The notes under the pieces: generated by a model
Seen by the model: the letters and a program-made list of their open reading frames with translations, nothing else
What the model was told of the DNA's origin: nothing
Databases searched by the model: none
Made by a program: the position numbers and the translations under genes
Shown: positions 12,253-24,200 of the stretch, piece after piece
How positions within the stretch are numbered: position 1 is the stretch's first letter
Layout of the letters: each line of letters starts with the position of its first letter
NCBI GenBank assembly: GCA_013368315.1
Contig: JAACJM010000017.1
Location: 744,001-808,000, forward strand
Reading direction: 5' to 3'
From: Tetrapyrgos nigripes
Taxonomy: Eukaryota; Basidiomycota; Agaricomycetes; Agaricales; Campanellaceae
DNA: 64,000 bases

Positions 12253-15200
12253 TCAAGAAAGTTCGAAATTCAGTGAATCACTGAAAGAAAAACTGACGTC
12301 AAAAGCCGCCTCCAGTTCACCCATAATACCCCAACGCTCGTCCAATTCCCTCCGCAATTCCATATCTCGCTGGTCCTCAGGTTCGAAAATGTTCGTCAAG
12401 CTGGATCCAAAGGAAAGTAGTGGTAGTGACGGAACATCTGACCGAGGGCTGTTAGAGCTGTTATTGCTCCCAGCCGCTATGAGTGACTCGAGATCAAAAC
12501 GAGAAAGCCGAGCTAAAGGTTTGATGAAACTTGAAGAACCTGAAAGTGATTCATTCGACTCCGTGAGTTCGACGTCGACGTCATGGTCCTGGAGCTCTGC
12601 CTGGAGATATAAAGACCTGACCCGTGCCCGTGAAGTTTCCACAAAGGCAGCTTCCAATGAAGCTCTCGTATCCGGGTCATCCCAATCTTTTTCCTCCTCA
12701 TCTTCAGGGGATAACAAACTCTTGGGGACTTCGGAAAAGACGGGAAGATCGACAGAATTCGTGTTGGGCTACATATGAGAGTGGAAAGAATTAGAACATA
12801 ACGATGGAAGAACAAGACACATAGTGACTCACATCACTCAACGCCATAGTGAACTCAACAACCTCATCTGTTTTGAGCCGATCAGCAAAGTGCTGACTCC
12901 AACACATCTCTACCATCCTCCACAATTGATCCGACATCGCGGATTCGCCTGTAGGCCGATCTGGTCGTCCACCGTGTATCACTTTGAACATGACAGCGGG
13001 ATCATGAGGGAGATTGGCAAAGGGCAGACGACCGGTGTACAGCTACAATTGTCAACGATAAACGGTCATTAGTACTAGATATCCGTAAATGATGGTTGAC
13101 AAAACTCACCTCCAAACACACACAGCCAAAAGCATATATATCAGTCTCGGGCGTCAATCGGGACCTATCCAGTCCAAATTGTTCTGGAACATGCAACTCT
13201 GGTGCCATCCATCTGACTGAGCCTGAATGTTGAGAGGATGTAGAAGCTGGAGTCGCATCGGTGAAAACCGTCAGTCCAAAGTCGGTCAGGCAGGCTTGCC
13301 AGTCGTCATTTATGAGGATATTTGACTAAAACAAAACGAAACGGAACAGAAAGGTGTTAGGACTTGAGGACAAGCTGCATGTGCCATACAGGGGCTAGCA
13401 GAAGGAGAGGCGAGACTCACCCCACGAAGGTCTCCATGAACAATCTTCTGAGAGTGGAGGTAGGCTAATCCTTGAGCAATTTCATAAAGCTGAGAGTAGA
13501 TACATAGTCAGCATCAGTCTGAGACCGAATTGAAACAAAGCACTCACCCTTTTATCAACACCAGCCCTGCCATGATCAGCAAGATGCTTCAGCACCGTGC
13601 CATGCTTCATCCATGGAGACACCATACAAAACGAGGACGGAAACGCTTCGGAATCGATACCTAAGAAAGGCACTATGAAATCGCTATTCAGATGCTGCCA
13701 AACGAGAGCCTCTCTGCAAAAGATCTGGTAAAAAGTCCCAGAATGACAATTAGTTATCAGAAGGTGAAACACAACCTGCACTCACTCTGCAAATATTCGG
13801 TAACCCAGGGCCCCTCTGGAATATCCTCATCTTCTTCAGCGCAACGCGTTTTCCGTTATACGTCGCTTGATATACATCCCCGAATCCTCCTCCATATGTT
13901 GCTTGTTCGTCCAGTGCTTCGACGCCTTTGATGAATAGTGATGAAGGGAGCTTATCGCAAGTCTCGGATAATTTGACGAGAAGTCGCCTGGCTTGAGAGA
14001 CTTCTTCACTGTCGAGGAGATATCCCTTGTCGATGACCTGTGTAGTAGATAGAGGTCAGTATGCGTACAAGGAAGTTAAGGATTTAGACACGCACATCTT
14101 GAACAACATCCAAAAACTTTTGCGCTTCATCTCCTTCCAAAGCCAAAATTGCACGTCTAGACGCTTCAGACTCTGACACCGCATGTAACATCCCAGCAAT
14201 CTCGTATTCATCTTTCTCTAGTGCTTCTCGGACTCGTGGGTCTTCAGACATATTCAAGGCTGATACGACCTATGATGTAGAGGTAAAATATTTTTTGTCA
14301 GACACACAGAACTGCTCAAAGAAAGCAGGATAACAAGGGAGAAGGGCGCACCTGTAGTAAATTTACACGGTAATTATGGCTATGGACAAGGTTTGAAACC
14401 AAATCCAGAGATTGTAGGGATGCGATGTACTCGCGTAGCGTGGCAAGGAGCCTACCAGAAGAGAGAGAAAAGCATTAAACCTTTGCAACACCAATGCAAA
14501 TGAAAAATTACTCACGCAGATGTCGACGACACGTCCCCAACCAGTAAAGTAAGCAAGTTCTGGTAAAAAGAATATTAATGTACCAGTAAGACTCGGCCAA
14601 CAATCTTGCCAGTCATAGAAAAAAAAAACACTCACCTGATAGACAATCCTGAACTCGACATTTTCCACCGGAAATAAAGACTCTGGAGAATCCGGAGCAG
14701 CTACCTGTGTCGACAGTCTCGCACTGATTGCGAGGTCTTCCTCAAAAGCTTTGTCTTCTACAGATGCAAATTCGGATTCAGGAACCGGCGTCGACTGAGT
14801 CTGAGTCTGAGTCTGAGTTTTCACATCCAAGGACGTCTGATCCGGATTCGTCTGCTTCGTTTCGGAAGTAACCGTATCGTAAGCCAAAATAGGAGGAGAG
14901 TCAGAGGATTGTTCTTGGCCATGGGTAGATGGGACATTAGAATCGGATTTGTCGAAAAGACGAGATTTGATAATAAGGGAGTCGACTTCTTCATATGAAG
15001 GAGGAAGTGCTGAGAAAGGTGAAAATCCGGCGAGGTCGCTTTGGACCCCTTCGAGCTGTAGACGACAAGTCAGGGCTACTCTGTCACATTGAGGCGCTGA
15101 TGCACACCTTGGGCAAGGGTTTCTCTGTAACAGCATAACTCTAGAAATGCAAGTAGTGTTGAGCAGGGTTGAAGATGCATGGAAGAGAAGAACGTACAAG

Positions 15201-16033
15201 AAGCTGAAACTGCAAATTCGCCTAGATAATGTCGTCTGGGTCAGAATCTCTTCGGAATGAAGACCGGAAAATCTCACCTCTTCTCTCTTAGATAGCGAAG
15301 TCCAAGATTGCGGCTGTGATGTCTTCTGCTCGGTTTCAGGTTCAATAGAGGTTTTGGACTTTATCGAGAGCCTCGAGATACTTGGCTTGAGTGCTTTATG
15401 TTTGGACTTCTTGGTGATATTGAGGAACTCCAAGAGACCCAAAACACTCTTCTTCGGCTTTTGCTTGGACTCTCCGGAGGATGTAGGGGATGCGTACGAA
15501 GATAGAGGACTCGAACTTGAAGAAGCCTGGAGCCGAATCTTGGGAGCTGCTTCTCGTAGCGCCAGGCATTGAGAAGGAACCATTCCTACTTCCCCTCTCT
15601 CATCTCTAATCAAAGACCATCCATCATTGAAAGCATGAAGGACATTAACCACTTCTCCCCCCTTCACAGTCAATTCATCCGGGAGAGAGGATTCGAATTT
15701 GTACAGGATAGTGTATTCGTTGGAATCTTTCTGGGATGCGCCGATGAGGGTTGAAGAGAGAGAAAGGTTGGTGCCCGTTTGCTCCGCTGGATCTGGGGTT
15801 TTCAAACTGGGTGCGGACATCAAAGAGAGGTTGCTGCCCGTTTGCTCCGCTGGATCTTTGAGTTTCAAAGTGGGTACGGACGTGAAGTAGATAGAGCCTG
15901 CTTCGTTTTGACCACCCTGAGAATAGTACGTGGCCCAAGCCTGGACTTGGGGATCAGCGTACACACCGTCGGGATCAAACTCGTAAGTTGGACGAATAAC
16001 GCGGCGAGATAAATCCTCGACGGTGGTGGTCAT
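12253..16033 (-). CDS. SH3-domain protein fused to a tyrosine-kinase-like (TKL) protein kinase
   Basis: Reading from 16033, the first large exons give an N-terminal region with two copies of a DPAEQTG-NLSL unit, then an SH3 domain (roughly residues 106-165; ILYKFESSLPDELTVKGG, later DGWSLIRDERGEVGMVPSQ). A basic Ser/Lys-rich region and disordered stretches follow. After an exon ending at the donor near 14351, the frame joins smoothly (VNLLQ to VVSALNMSEDP) to a region of helices and then a kinase domain. That domain has a Gly loop GGGFGDVYQATYNGK with VALKK (about 13890-13830), the catalytic loop HGDLRGSNILIND (about 13440-13310), TDFGL (about 13285), MAPEL (about 13205) and SDIYAFGCVCLE-like helix F. 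The C-terminus is acidic and Ser-rich, ending at 12253. A SH3-TKL chain suggests a signalling kinase recruited by proline-rich partners. Alternatively the two halves are separate genes: an ATG at 14251 could start a kinase alone. Confidence 0.78.
15763..15887 (-). repeat. in-frame tandem duplication inside the SH3-kinase gene
   Basis: Two adjacent units of about 60 nt share the core gcccgtttgctccgctggat. They encode the repeated DPAEQTG-NLSL segment ahead of the SH3 domain and keep the frame open. Confidence 0.85.
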
Positions 16034-17141
16034 GGCCGTGTGTGGTGGATGAGAAGGGGGAAGGGAATGAGATTGACTTGGCCGTTCCCGTACTTATGAT
16101 CGGCGACAACATACGCTGTTCGTAAGGCCAATTTAGACAATCCTGGAGAACTGATGTGGGCATTCTACATAAGATGATAAGATCAACGGACGGAAGACGA
16201 TTGTATAGACTTACGGGTTCAAAATTAGTCTAGTCCCACAAGAAGTGATGTTGATGTGAAGCAGACACGTCGAGGTTGCCCTCTCGAGCACCCGTGGATC
16301 ATGCCGTTCCCGTGAAAGTTGATAGTGTAGCGAGATGGAAAGGCAGTCGCTCCCAAAGTCAAATTCGTGCATGGAACTGGGACAACGACTTGCTGCGACC
16401 AAGGAATCAAAAGATTCGAGCGCTTGACCCTTTGACAGCGAAGGGAGTGCTTGACAACGTGATTGATGGAGACGGGGAGGGTTGTTTTTACGGATTTCTC
16501 GCTTGCCGCCCCCTTGTGTACAGTCATTTAGTAGAGCAATTTGAATTGAGTCTCTAGTACTCGACACTGTGCGCAATTAGGCCATCCTTTTTTTCTCCAG
16601 CTGCTAGCTAGCAAACCTTTGAGTACCTTTCTGGGCACCACACCCGCATATCTCACTCATGATGGCCAAGTTCTTTATGGAAGATGAAGGAAGTATATAT
16701 CTAAATTTTAGACTACCCTAAAGGAGAAAATACAGCGAGAACTACCAAAAATATGCAGATTTTCGCAAGTGTCTCAAGGACTACTAAATGACTGTACCGA
16801 GTCTACATCTCACTTCGACTTTTTGTTTCTTCACTCAAAGTTGAGTTGGAGCATCAAAGATCGAAGGCCTAGGTCTAAAGAGATCAGTACTCACGTCAGG
16901 GTAAAAATGGATGAATAGCGGACTCAATGTCTTTTGCCACAATCAAGGGATTCACGGAAATGTCATTTCAGCGCAGGCTGACACCAGTGACCGACGTCGT
17001 CATTGTCGCTAGGTTCGTTCCAAGCCTCTGATTGGTCAGTTTGATTCCGGAACTTCGCAGGGCTTGTTCTGGCCACAAAGAGTCAGTTCGGAACATTCCG
17101 GCCCTGCCGGGTCACGTTCCCCAGCGCGTCCTTTCCCTCCT
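16034..17141. other. intergenic, probable promoter of the SH3-kinase gene plus unassigned DNA
   Basis: Open frames near 16211-16576 overlap on both strands and show no motif, so I do not call a gene. The 200 bases above 16033 should hold the promoter of the SH3-kinase gene. A CCAAT-type box (reverse) occurs near 17030. The rest is unremarkable. Confidence 0.5.
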
Positions 17142-17219
17142 CACGCCGAAAATACAAAAATTTAGCTAGCGCGCCGCCGTTGGGGACGCCACACCCGATA
17201 CACAGCTGCTGCCCAGATT

Positions 17220-18129
17220 TTAGGGAACGCCTTCAAAATGCGAAGAGTGTGACATGCCATGTGCATGGAGACCGTTGATGATATCGGCTCGGGAATATTC
17301 GACCTGTGCGCTACCGAGAAGTGTCGTCACAGTTAACTTCCTCGAATACTTCTGGACACAAACATCCAATCGGTTTTCAATACGAGTTACAACGTCTATA
17401 AGAGGTGCGTCCAATGCAGATGCAATCACGTTTGAAAGATCTGTGCATTCCCCTTTTCGTACTTCACTTAAAAGGAATGTCAAGAACATGAAAAGGGTGG
17501 TGTGCATACCGCGATCAGATTGCTGAAGCATCTTACATCCATACATCAATGACGGCCTCTCATTATTCTGCTCGAAACACATGGAATTCATAAAGTGACG
17601 AAAAATATATACCAGCGAGGTTGATGTTGTGCAGGGGCTGTTGTATATACCATGTGCTCGCAAAAAGAATTATGTAATCCGTAGACAGTTATGACGCATC
17701 CACCCTGCCACTGGTCGGAAATACAGTTCTACACATCTTCACAAACACATTGTGTAGAGAGTTGTCACCGGAAAAGGTGGCTCTCGTCCCCAGCGTCATC
17801 CCACGCTGCACATCCCGGATGTTCGGGTGAGAAGTAGAAGTATGAAAACCTGGTGAGCTAAACGGTGTAATATGATAGGTTAGTGCACATGTGCTTACTG
17901 AGTGGGTTGGTGCCATGTTGATGTCGAGATTATACTGCATTGAAAAGACGTATTCAACCAGCATCGAACTTGTCGGTTGTTGATGCGTACCATATTCGAG
18001 CCAACAGCGGCCATGGTGGGGGTAAAAGTGGAGGGGGAAGGTATAAGTTCCGGTGAATGACCCCTTGAAACGCTTGCTCGGTGGCTGTGTTGAAGACCAT
18101 CTACGCGGAGTGCGATTGGTCAATTTCAT
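17220..18129 (-). CDS. unrecognised protein-coding frames inside the TIR-bounded unit
   Basis: Two adjoining minus-strand frames (18129-17689 and 17663-17220) are open for about 145 residues each. The first starts with an ATG at 18129 (MKLTNRTPRRWSS) and contains an aromatic, His-rich stretch, FPLHFYPHHGRCWLEYG. The second has a hydrophobic segment (LFMFLTFLLSEV) and ends SHFEGVP. A small intron around 17690-17640 could join them. I recognise neither and see no transposase motifs. They may be exons of one lineage-specific gene, a decayed transposase, or chance frames. Confidence 0.3.
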
Positions 18130-18158
18130 GTGACTACAACGTGGTTTAAAATCTGAGA

Positions 18159-18174
18159 GGGGGGGGGGGGGGGG
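18159..18174. repeat. run of 16 G
   Basis: A homopolymer of 16 guanines on the plus strand. It is likely to vary in length and is a likely place for sequencing error. Confidence 0.95.
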
Positions 18175-18203
18175 TCCTACAAGCCCTCTACTAAAGTATC
18201 GGG

Positions 18204-18309
18204 TATATCCACTCGGCAGAAAGGCGTACAGAAACATACAGATATATCTTATATCAGTGGTAGTGATGTGATCTATCCATCGAGCGGATATTTTTGTCTT
18301 TTCAGCGTG
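18204..18309. repeat. compact copy of both termini of the Tc1/mariner-like element
   Basis: The left half (18204-18240, with atatcc-ctcggcagaaaggcgtac) resembles the left subterminal sequence near 49380-49410. The right half resembles 50385-50443, including tagtgatgtgatctatcc and gcggatatttttgtctttt. The middle of the element is missing, as in a MITE derivative. Confidence 0.7.
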
Positions 18310-18485
18310 CCTGCCTTCACGACGACTACGACACCCACCTTCTGTGATGCCCTAAGCTATGACCTACCATAAATCGCCTTTTATAATTAGCTAGCTGCCC
18401 TCGTTTAATCAACTCTCCTTACGTGTTTCGTTTACCTCTTTCCTCATGCTTCACTGCCTTGTCCAGACGAGGAATGGAAGGAGCA

Positions 18486-18786
18486 TTACCACGGCGAGAT
18501 TTGTTGGAACTGTCCGCAGAAGGAAAGATGCGCGTCTGCCTTCCATATAGCATCGCCCATGACATCCCAACAAGCCTGCACATCCTCCACCTCCATAGCA
18601 CAGCACTTACTCAAAAATGCCACTACATAGTCGGGAATGATTTTCAGGGCCTCTTCTAACAATATAGTGGATGGTTGGGCAAGGATTTTGTTCTTGAGGC
18701 GGGTTGCAAGGATGAAGAAAGACAAAGTGGGGAGGGGTTATCCGGGCAAACACATCACCGGCATTGATTAACTCGCGTACAGACAT
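18486..18786 (-). pseudogene. fragment resembling a KDZ-transposase-associated cysteine-cluster (CxC5-like) protein
   Basis: From an ATG at 18786 the frame reads MSVRELINAGDVFARITPP. A one-base frame change near 18725 is needed to continue into SFFILATRLKNKIL and a segment with IIPDYVVAFLSKCCAMEVE and CWDVMGDAIW. That pattern resembles the N-terminal part of CxC5-type proteins that accompany KDZ transposons in basidiomycetes; this is from memory of the family, without a search. The cysteine cluster and the rest are absent, so it is a degraded relic at best. Confidence 0.35.
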
Positions 18787-19490
18787 AATACAGGGGTTTA
18801 TAGAAGTTACATAGAGCGTTAGGGACACGCAGGGCACGATGAAGAAGGCTGCGAGAGCCTCTAGCTACCTAGATGACGTGTCCCGGAAGACCCGGAACGT
18901 GACCCGGAGTCCCGGACTGACTTGTCCTCGTTCTGGCTTGTTCCGAACCTACTTTTTATTTGTCGGTAGCTTTGAATCCAAACAAAGCTGCACTCTCCTC
19001 CTGGTCAAGACAAAGTTCCAAGCAAGATTTCCTTAAATTGTCTATACGTCGTTTGTTGAAGAAATTGCTTTTCTCTAACGGCCGTCGTTCTGTGCTCAGG
19101 CGTCTCAAGGCTGTGAGATTGCTAACCATCCTGTCATCAAGTCCTTGAAATGGTAGTGCTTTTCAGCCGTAGTTCTACAGCAATGCACGAATTAGTGTCG
19201 TACACCTTGCACTGGACCTTCTCAAGATGATGAATAGGAGTCTTCAACACCTTTTTTTGATCTTTGTCTTTTTCTTGTCTTTCCGTCGGAACCCTTATGC
19301 TTCCTACGGAATGAGTTTTACCATGCCGTATTCCACTCGTCACTGGATGGTGCAAATATAGGTGGAGTCTATGGAGTTCGAGGTATAAAGCTGCGAGCTC
19401 TCGGCCAATCCTATTGACTATCCACAAACTCAACTTTGCTCGCCTTTTCGGCTGCTTCCACTCTCAAACGAGACGACTTAGAGGCCCATC
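18787..19490. other. intergenic, upstream of the TVP38-like gene
   Basis: Frames on both strands are short and featureless. The last 150 bases should be the promoter and 5' leader of the gene starting at 19491. Nothing else is recognisable. Confidence 0.5.
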
Positions 19491-20881
19491 ATGGCATCAT
19501 TCTCCAATTCGTTTCAAGCTCACCACCACTCCGCATCAGAGGTCCCTCTCTTCTCTCCAGAACCCAACCGAGACTTCTTATCAAAGCCAAAAACTTCAAC
19601 AATCCAGAGTCCTATCCCGGTCCAGTTGCACGAAATATCGAGCACCGATAGCCGTGCTATAACTCGTACTCCCAGTCCCACTCCAAGTGAGGCAGAGGAG
19701 TTACAAAAGAAGACGAGCATTGGGACGATAGATTGGTCAAAGTTGAGGGATCCGCGAAATTGGTGTAGGTGTTTGGGCGCGTTCATGCATATCAGCCAAG
19801 CTCACGTTTTCTTCTAGGGTATTGGGTGATAGGCATTATCATTGTCGTTCTGGTCATACTATTCGTGGTTTACCGAGATGACATTATTAACTGGCTGGAA
19901 CCAGCAGCACACTGGCTTCACGAGTACGTGTGCCAAGTTCCGAATCACTGCAACTTTGTCCATGCTAAACATTATTGTTGGAATCTGTAGCACGCCTGGT
20001 GGATGGTTAGTTCCTATAGCCATCATGATCATCATTTCGTTTCCTCCGGTCAGTATTACTGTCGATTCCTTTGATTCTCTTGAGGCTGATTTTGTGGTTC
20101 TAGCTATTCGGCCACGAAATCGTTGCAATGTTATGTGGACTCGTCTGGGGTCTAGGAATAGGGTTTTTGATTGTTGCAGCTGGAACTATCATTGGTGAGA
20201 TGGCGAACCTTTAGTATGTTGCATTACTTTCATCTCCTTTTCAACGGCATCCAAGTACATATGTATCTGACTTGCGCTTTTATGACAGCGTTTTCCGATA
20301 CTTCTTTTCTGAAAGATCGAAGAGATACGAGAAAAATATCGCCTATGCCTGTCTGGTCAGAGTCATTCAAGATGGAGGTTTCCGGATCGCGCTGCTGATT
20401 CGGTACAGTCTGATTCCTCCTCATTGTGAGTGTCTGCCATACTTCCTATACCCATCGTCCTTCTAACTACTTTCTTATTCGTACCAGTCACTACCACTAT
20501 CTTCGCAGTCTGCGGGATGTCATCACTCACATTCCTTGCATCTGCTGTCCTTTCTCTACCAAAACAACTCGTCGTTGTATACCTTGGAGACTCCTTGGCT
20601 CAAGAAGCCGATGGCGACGCCTCCAGAACTGAACGAATCGTCAATGGGGTAGTCATTACAGTTGGTATTGTGGTGGGAATTGTAGCGATACGCTATATCA
20701 ACCGTAAGATTAATGAGGTGAAGCCCCAGGTTATTTATGAACGGAGGAAAGCTAGGTGAGCTCATCTTTTCTTGGGTTTCTTGTGACACTGTTGTACAGT
20801 ACTTACTGATCCTCTTCTAGACAACAGCAGAAATTGTCTGCAGCCATGTCCTCAGGATCGTCGAATACAACTTCTGTTTGA
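19491..20881 (+). CDS. TVP38/TMEM64 (DedA/VTT-domain) membrane protein
   Basis: The spliced product is about 350 residues. A cytoplasmic, Ser/Pro-rich N-terminus (to about residue 85, ending DWSKLRDPRNW) is followed by a first helix, VIGIIIVVLVILFVVY. The VTT core comes next: a hydrophobic segment with the paired glycines typical of the family (LCGLVWGLGIGFLIVAAGTIIGE, about 20120-20200), FRYFFSERS, a basic amphipathic stretch and RIALLIRYSLIPPH. Two more helices follow (VCGMSSLTFLASAVLSLP and VVITVGIVVGIVAI). The tail is basic and ends SSGSSNTTSV. Yeast Tvp38 is a Golgi/endomembrane protein; DedA relatives act in lipid handling across membranes. The start at 19491 is the first in-frame ATG before the disordered N-terminus. 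The next gene starts 330 bp downstream on the same strand. Confidence 0.86.
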
Positions 20882-21211
20882 GAAGATACCGATGAACAGT
20901 GCTGGCCACTATGCTTTGAAGACTAGAAGTATGGTACTGATTCTTATATCAAAGTATTCAAGGCTTATATATATCAAGCTACCTAAGGACTTTCGTCTGT
21001 AATATGTATTACACTTATAGTATCGTTCATCTACTTGAACTTCAGAGGATTCGATCGGCACGACACGTGAGAGCTCCTTGCTCGTCAATGTTGATCATTA
21101 TCCGAACTCGACCACCCATGACATGCATGACAGCCCATGACTCGACCACTTACCCCTGGCAGTGCTAGTGATCACTATGCGGCAGCTAAACCCTTTCTAT
21201 CTCTAACTATC

Positions 21212-24200
21212 ATGTCCTATCCTCTACCCGCCAATGAGGCGGATTTTCTGGCCCTACTGGGTGATATGCCCTATTCCAAGCGCAAAGGATACGCCATACG
21301 ACTCGCAAGGGAACATTCATCGAACCCAACACTACTCGCGTTGATTCGCGAGCTCCTTTCGACGTCTCCTCTTTCATCCAAAGTCCCATATCCCTCTCAA
21401 ACATCACCATCCGACGCTAATCAACCAGAATCTGATGGCACCATCGAACTCCGATATCCGCAGACCAACGCGTCAAAACGTTTTGTGCAAAGAGAATTGG
21501 GATTGGTTATGGCTGCTACCGTTGGACAGAAGGCATTACCCTTCCTTTTGGAGGCGCTTGTACACCCTTGCAATGCTGGTCGACACCAAGCAATTACACC
21601 ATGTGTCGAATATGCTAGTGACGATGAGCTCGTCGACGTGTATAGACGATGCGTACCTGCAGTACAAGAGGCCATCAAGCAGAATTTGACTGAACGTGTC
21701 GAGGTGAAGAGGAGGTTGGGTATTACAATCACTACTACTACTGCACCAACGAAAGCGGTCGAGGTTGAGCCAGCAGTCGTTTCGCTGGAGCGCCAGTTGC
21801 GTAGCTGCAAACTGTATCAGAGATCTGATATATGGGGGAAATCGAGGTACATAAGTGACTTTCTTCTTCGTCTGTTCATCATCTCATCAATTTGTATCAA
21901 GAATACTTCCTACCCGGCCTTATAAGCATCTTTTTGACTCAGCTCTCGTCCCTCGGAATTCTGAGAAAAACCTCATTGAACATCTATTCGAGCTCGCCGA
22001 GCGTTACCCCATTCCTATTCGACAGGATACGCGTACCTCTTCCTTTGTATTACCCCAATACTTCGTCGACCATCTGCGCAGCTTCTACAAATACGACCTC
22101 GCACGCACTATCAGCCTCGTTCAGAAGTTTTGCCATGCCCCTGACCGGAAAGGGGAGGGTAAAGATGTCCTTGATCTGCCCAACAAATTCAACATCGGAA
22201 AACAGGGCAGGAATCTCTGGGGTGAAATTTCTCTCGAGAAGCAAATGAATATTGCCGAGCCTTTCGTCAGCTATTTGATGGAAGTCAACGATGCAGCTCT
22301 CCTCAAAAACGGCGAGCTTCACAAGAAGAATCTCCTTGAATGCTTCCGGTGGCCTGTCATCACCTCCCTGATGGCCAAAGCATTACCATACCTTTCCCCA
22401 GAAAAGACGACAGAGAAACAACGCGGTCATGTTTTGAATTTCATTCTCTCCGGGTTTTCAGCACTTCAGTATCGTCTGTCATCTGTCGCCGGTGTCGACT
22501 CGGACGTCAAACGCGAGCATCAGCAAGGGATGGAGAATGACACCCTTCCACTCGTTGTCCAAACCACCAACGCTCTCTTGACATCTCTACGGCAGACAGC
22601 AGGGAGTGACGAGAGTATGGTTAAGCAGTTGAATCAACAATTCATGCAGACCCTGTGTCTCTCGTACAGATACTACCCCATCCCACGCAGGCTATACGAC
22701 GAGGTTATCGGCATCTTTTCCATGACACAAGTCTCCAAACTGGTGCTTTTCGACATTGCGAAGATCTTCTTCAGCGCCCTAAAATCCCCAGTCCGCACAA
22801 TCTTCAACATCCCCAATGATGGTGTCGTTCAGCCATACAATAATACCCCCAAAACCCAGAATGACGACGTTCTCGATGTATGCATCAGCCTGTATCCTCC
22901 AAACGAAACACTGGGGCTGCATACGTATACCAGGACTCTGAATCTCAGCCCTGCCCAGCGTAATCGTGTTTGGGAGATGGTCAACGATCCCGAGTTCGTC
23001 GTCAAGTACATGAATGACAAGAAAGTTGATATGCTTTCCATTCTCGATGACGTTGTGGACCTGTCACCTTCCCCAGCTGCTCGTCAGCCTCTCATCGCGG
23101 CGTTGTTGAAGGAGTCGGAGTCCCCTGCTGTTACCAAAGCCTTATATACCCAATGCGACATCTCTGACGCCGAAACGCGCTCTTCGTTGCAGAAGCTCAC
23201 ATATAGTCGTGTTTTCGAGGATAGGCTGCCCTTTTATACTGCTTTGATAGAAGCCACGACGAAATCGGAGAGTGTGAAGGAGTGGATCAAGACTTTGAAG
23301 TGGTTCATCCCGAGGACGAAGAACGAGATACCACCCGATGCGGAAAGGCTACCGGCTTTGTTCCCGTCCAATTTGGTGTACATGTTTAAGGATGCAAATG
23401 AAGATGAGGCTAAGGAACTTGCGGAGTTATATCTGGGATGGGAAAAACAAAATAATGAAAACGTTACTCCGGTATGTCTCCGTCTCTTTCAAAGCTCAGG
23501 TCTGTTTTGATGCTGACACGCTTACCCATGTAACAGAACCGGAACCTCCAGAGGCACCTGAAGGCTGTATCACAAAGCTGCCTTTTGTTACTCTGTGGAA
23601 ACGTCTCTAGTCCCCTCTTCCAGTTTGGTTTGGACCATGCATGGACGAGAGAAGTTAACGAAAGTGGTCTTGCCAGCGCCAGATCTGTCTACAATTATCA
23701 TATCCATATTCCCGGTGGAAACCCCTCTTGTTCTTTGGAAGAAGAAGAGCTCGCACGTCGCAACTTTCTGCAATCTATGGACACGAAGGTTGGAGATCCT
23801 GGTCATTGGCGTATCACAGACGAGGCAAAGTTGGTGGAGAAGCTGTTTGAGCAATATGAGAAGATTTCTGATAAGCAGTCGTTCCGACATAGTCCTGCGT
23901 ACCTTCCCTTCCTTTGTGAAATGATTAGGATATTGGGGACGCGTTGGGTTAAGGTTCCAAGGCTGGTAGATGCAGCTGAGCATGCTATGGATATTCTTCG
24001 TCGGGTCAAGGGTACTGCAGATAAACCTGCACAATGGGATGGGCAAGGATGCACCAAGGAAGTTCGGGCATCGGTTGACTTCCTCATAATGCTGAAGATT
24101 CTTAGAAAAGACTTTGACGAGAATCCAGCCTCGTGGTGGAAGGAATTTAGGGAGTTGAGGCTGCTTTCTACACTTGCTCGGGATGAGGTCAATCTCAGAC

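Larger units (their letters stand above)
17142..18309. mobile_element. TIR-bounded element related to the Tc1/mariner-like copy at 49.4-50.4 kb
   Basis: The left edge (17142-17163) matches the left terminus of the element at 49364 at about 21 of 22 bases. The right edge (18260-18309), read in reverse, matches that element's right terminus: cgctgaaaagacaaaaatat followed by a gctcga-ggatagatcac segment. The middle is unlike the other copy and carries two minus-strand open frames. No clear target-site duplication is visible. This could be one element with foreign or diverged cargo, or two partial copies lying close together. Confidence 0.45.

Noticed and set aside
16211..16576. Overlapping frames of 93-121 codons on both strands
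   Set aside because: Mutual shadows with no motif, no consistent codon pattern and no flanking exons.
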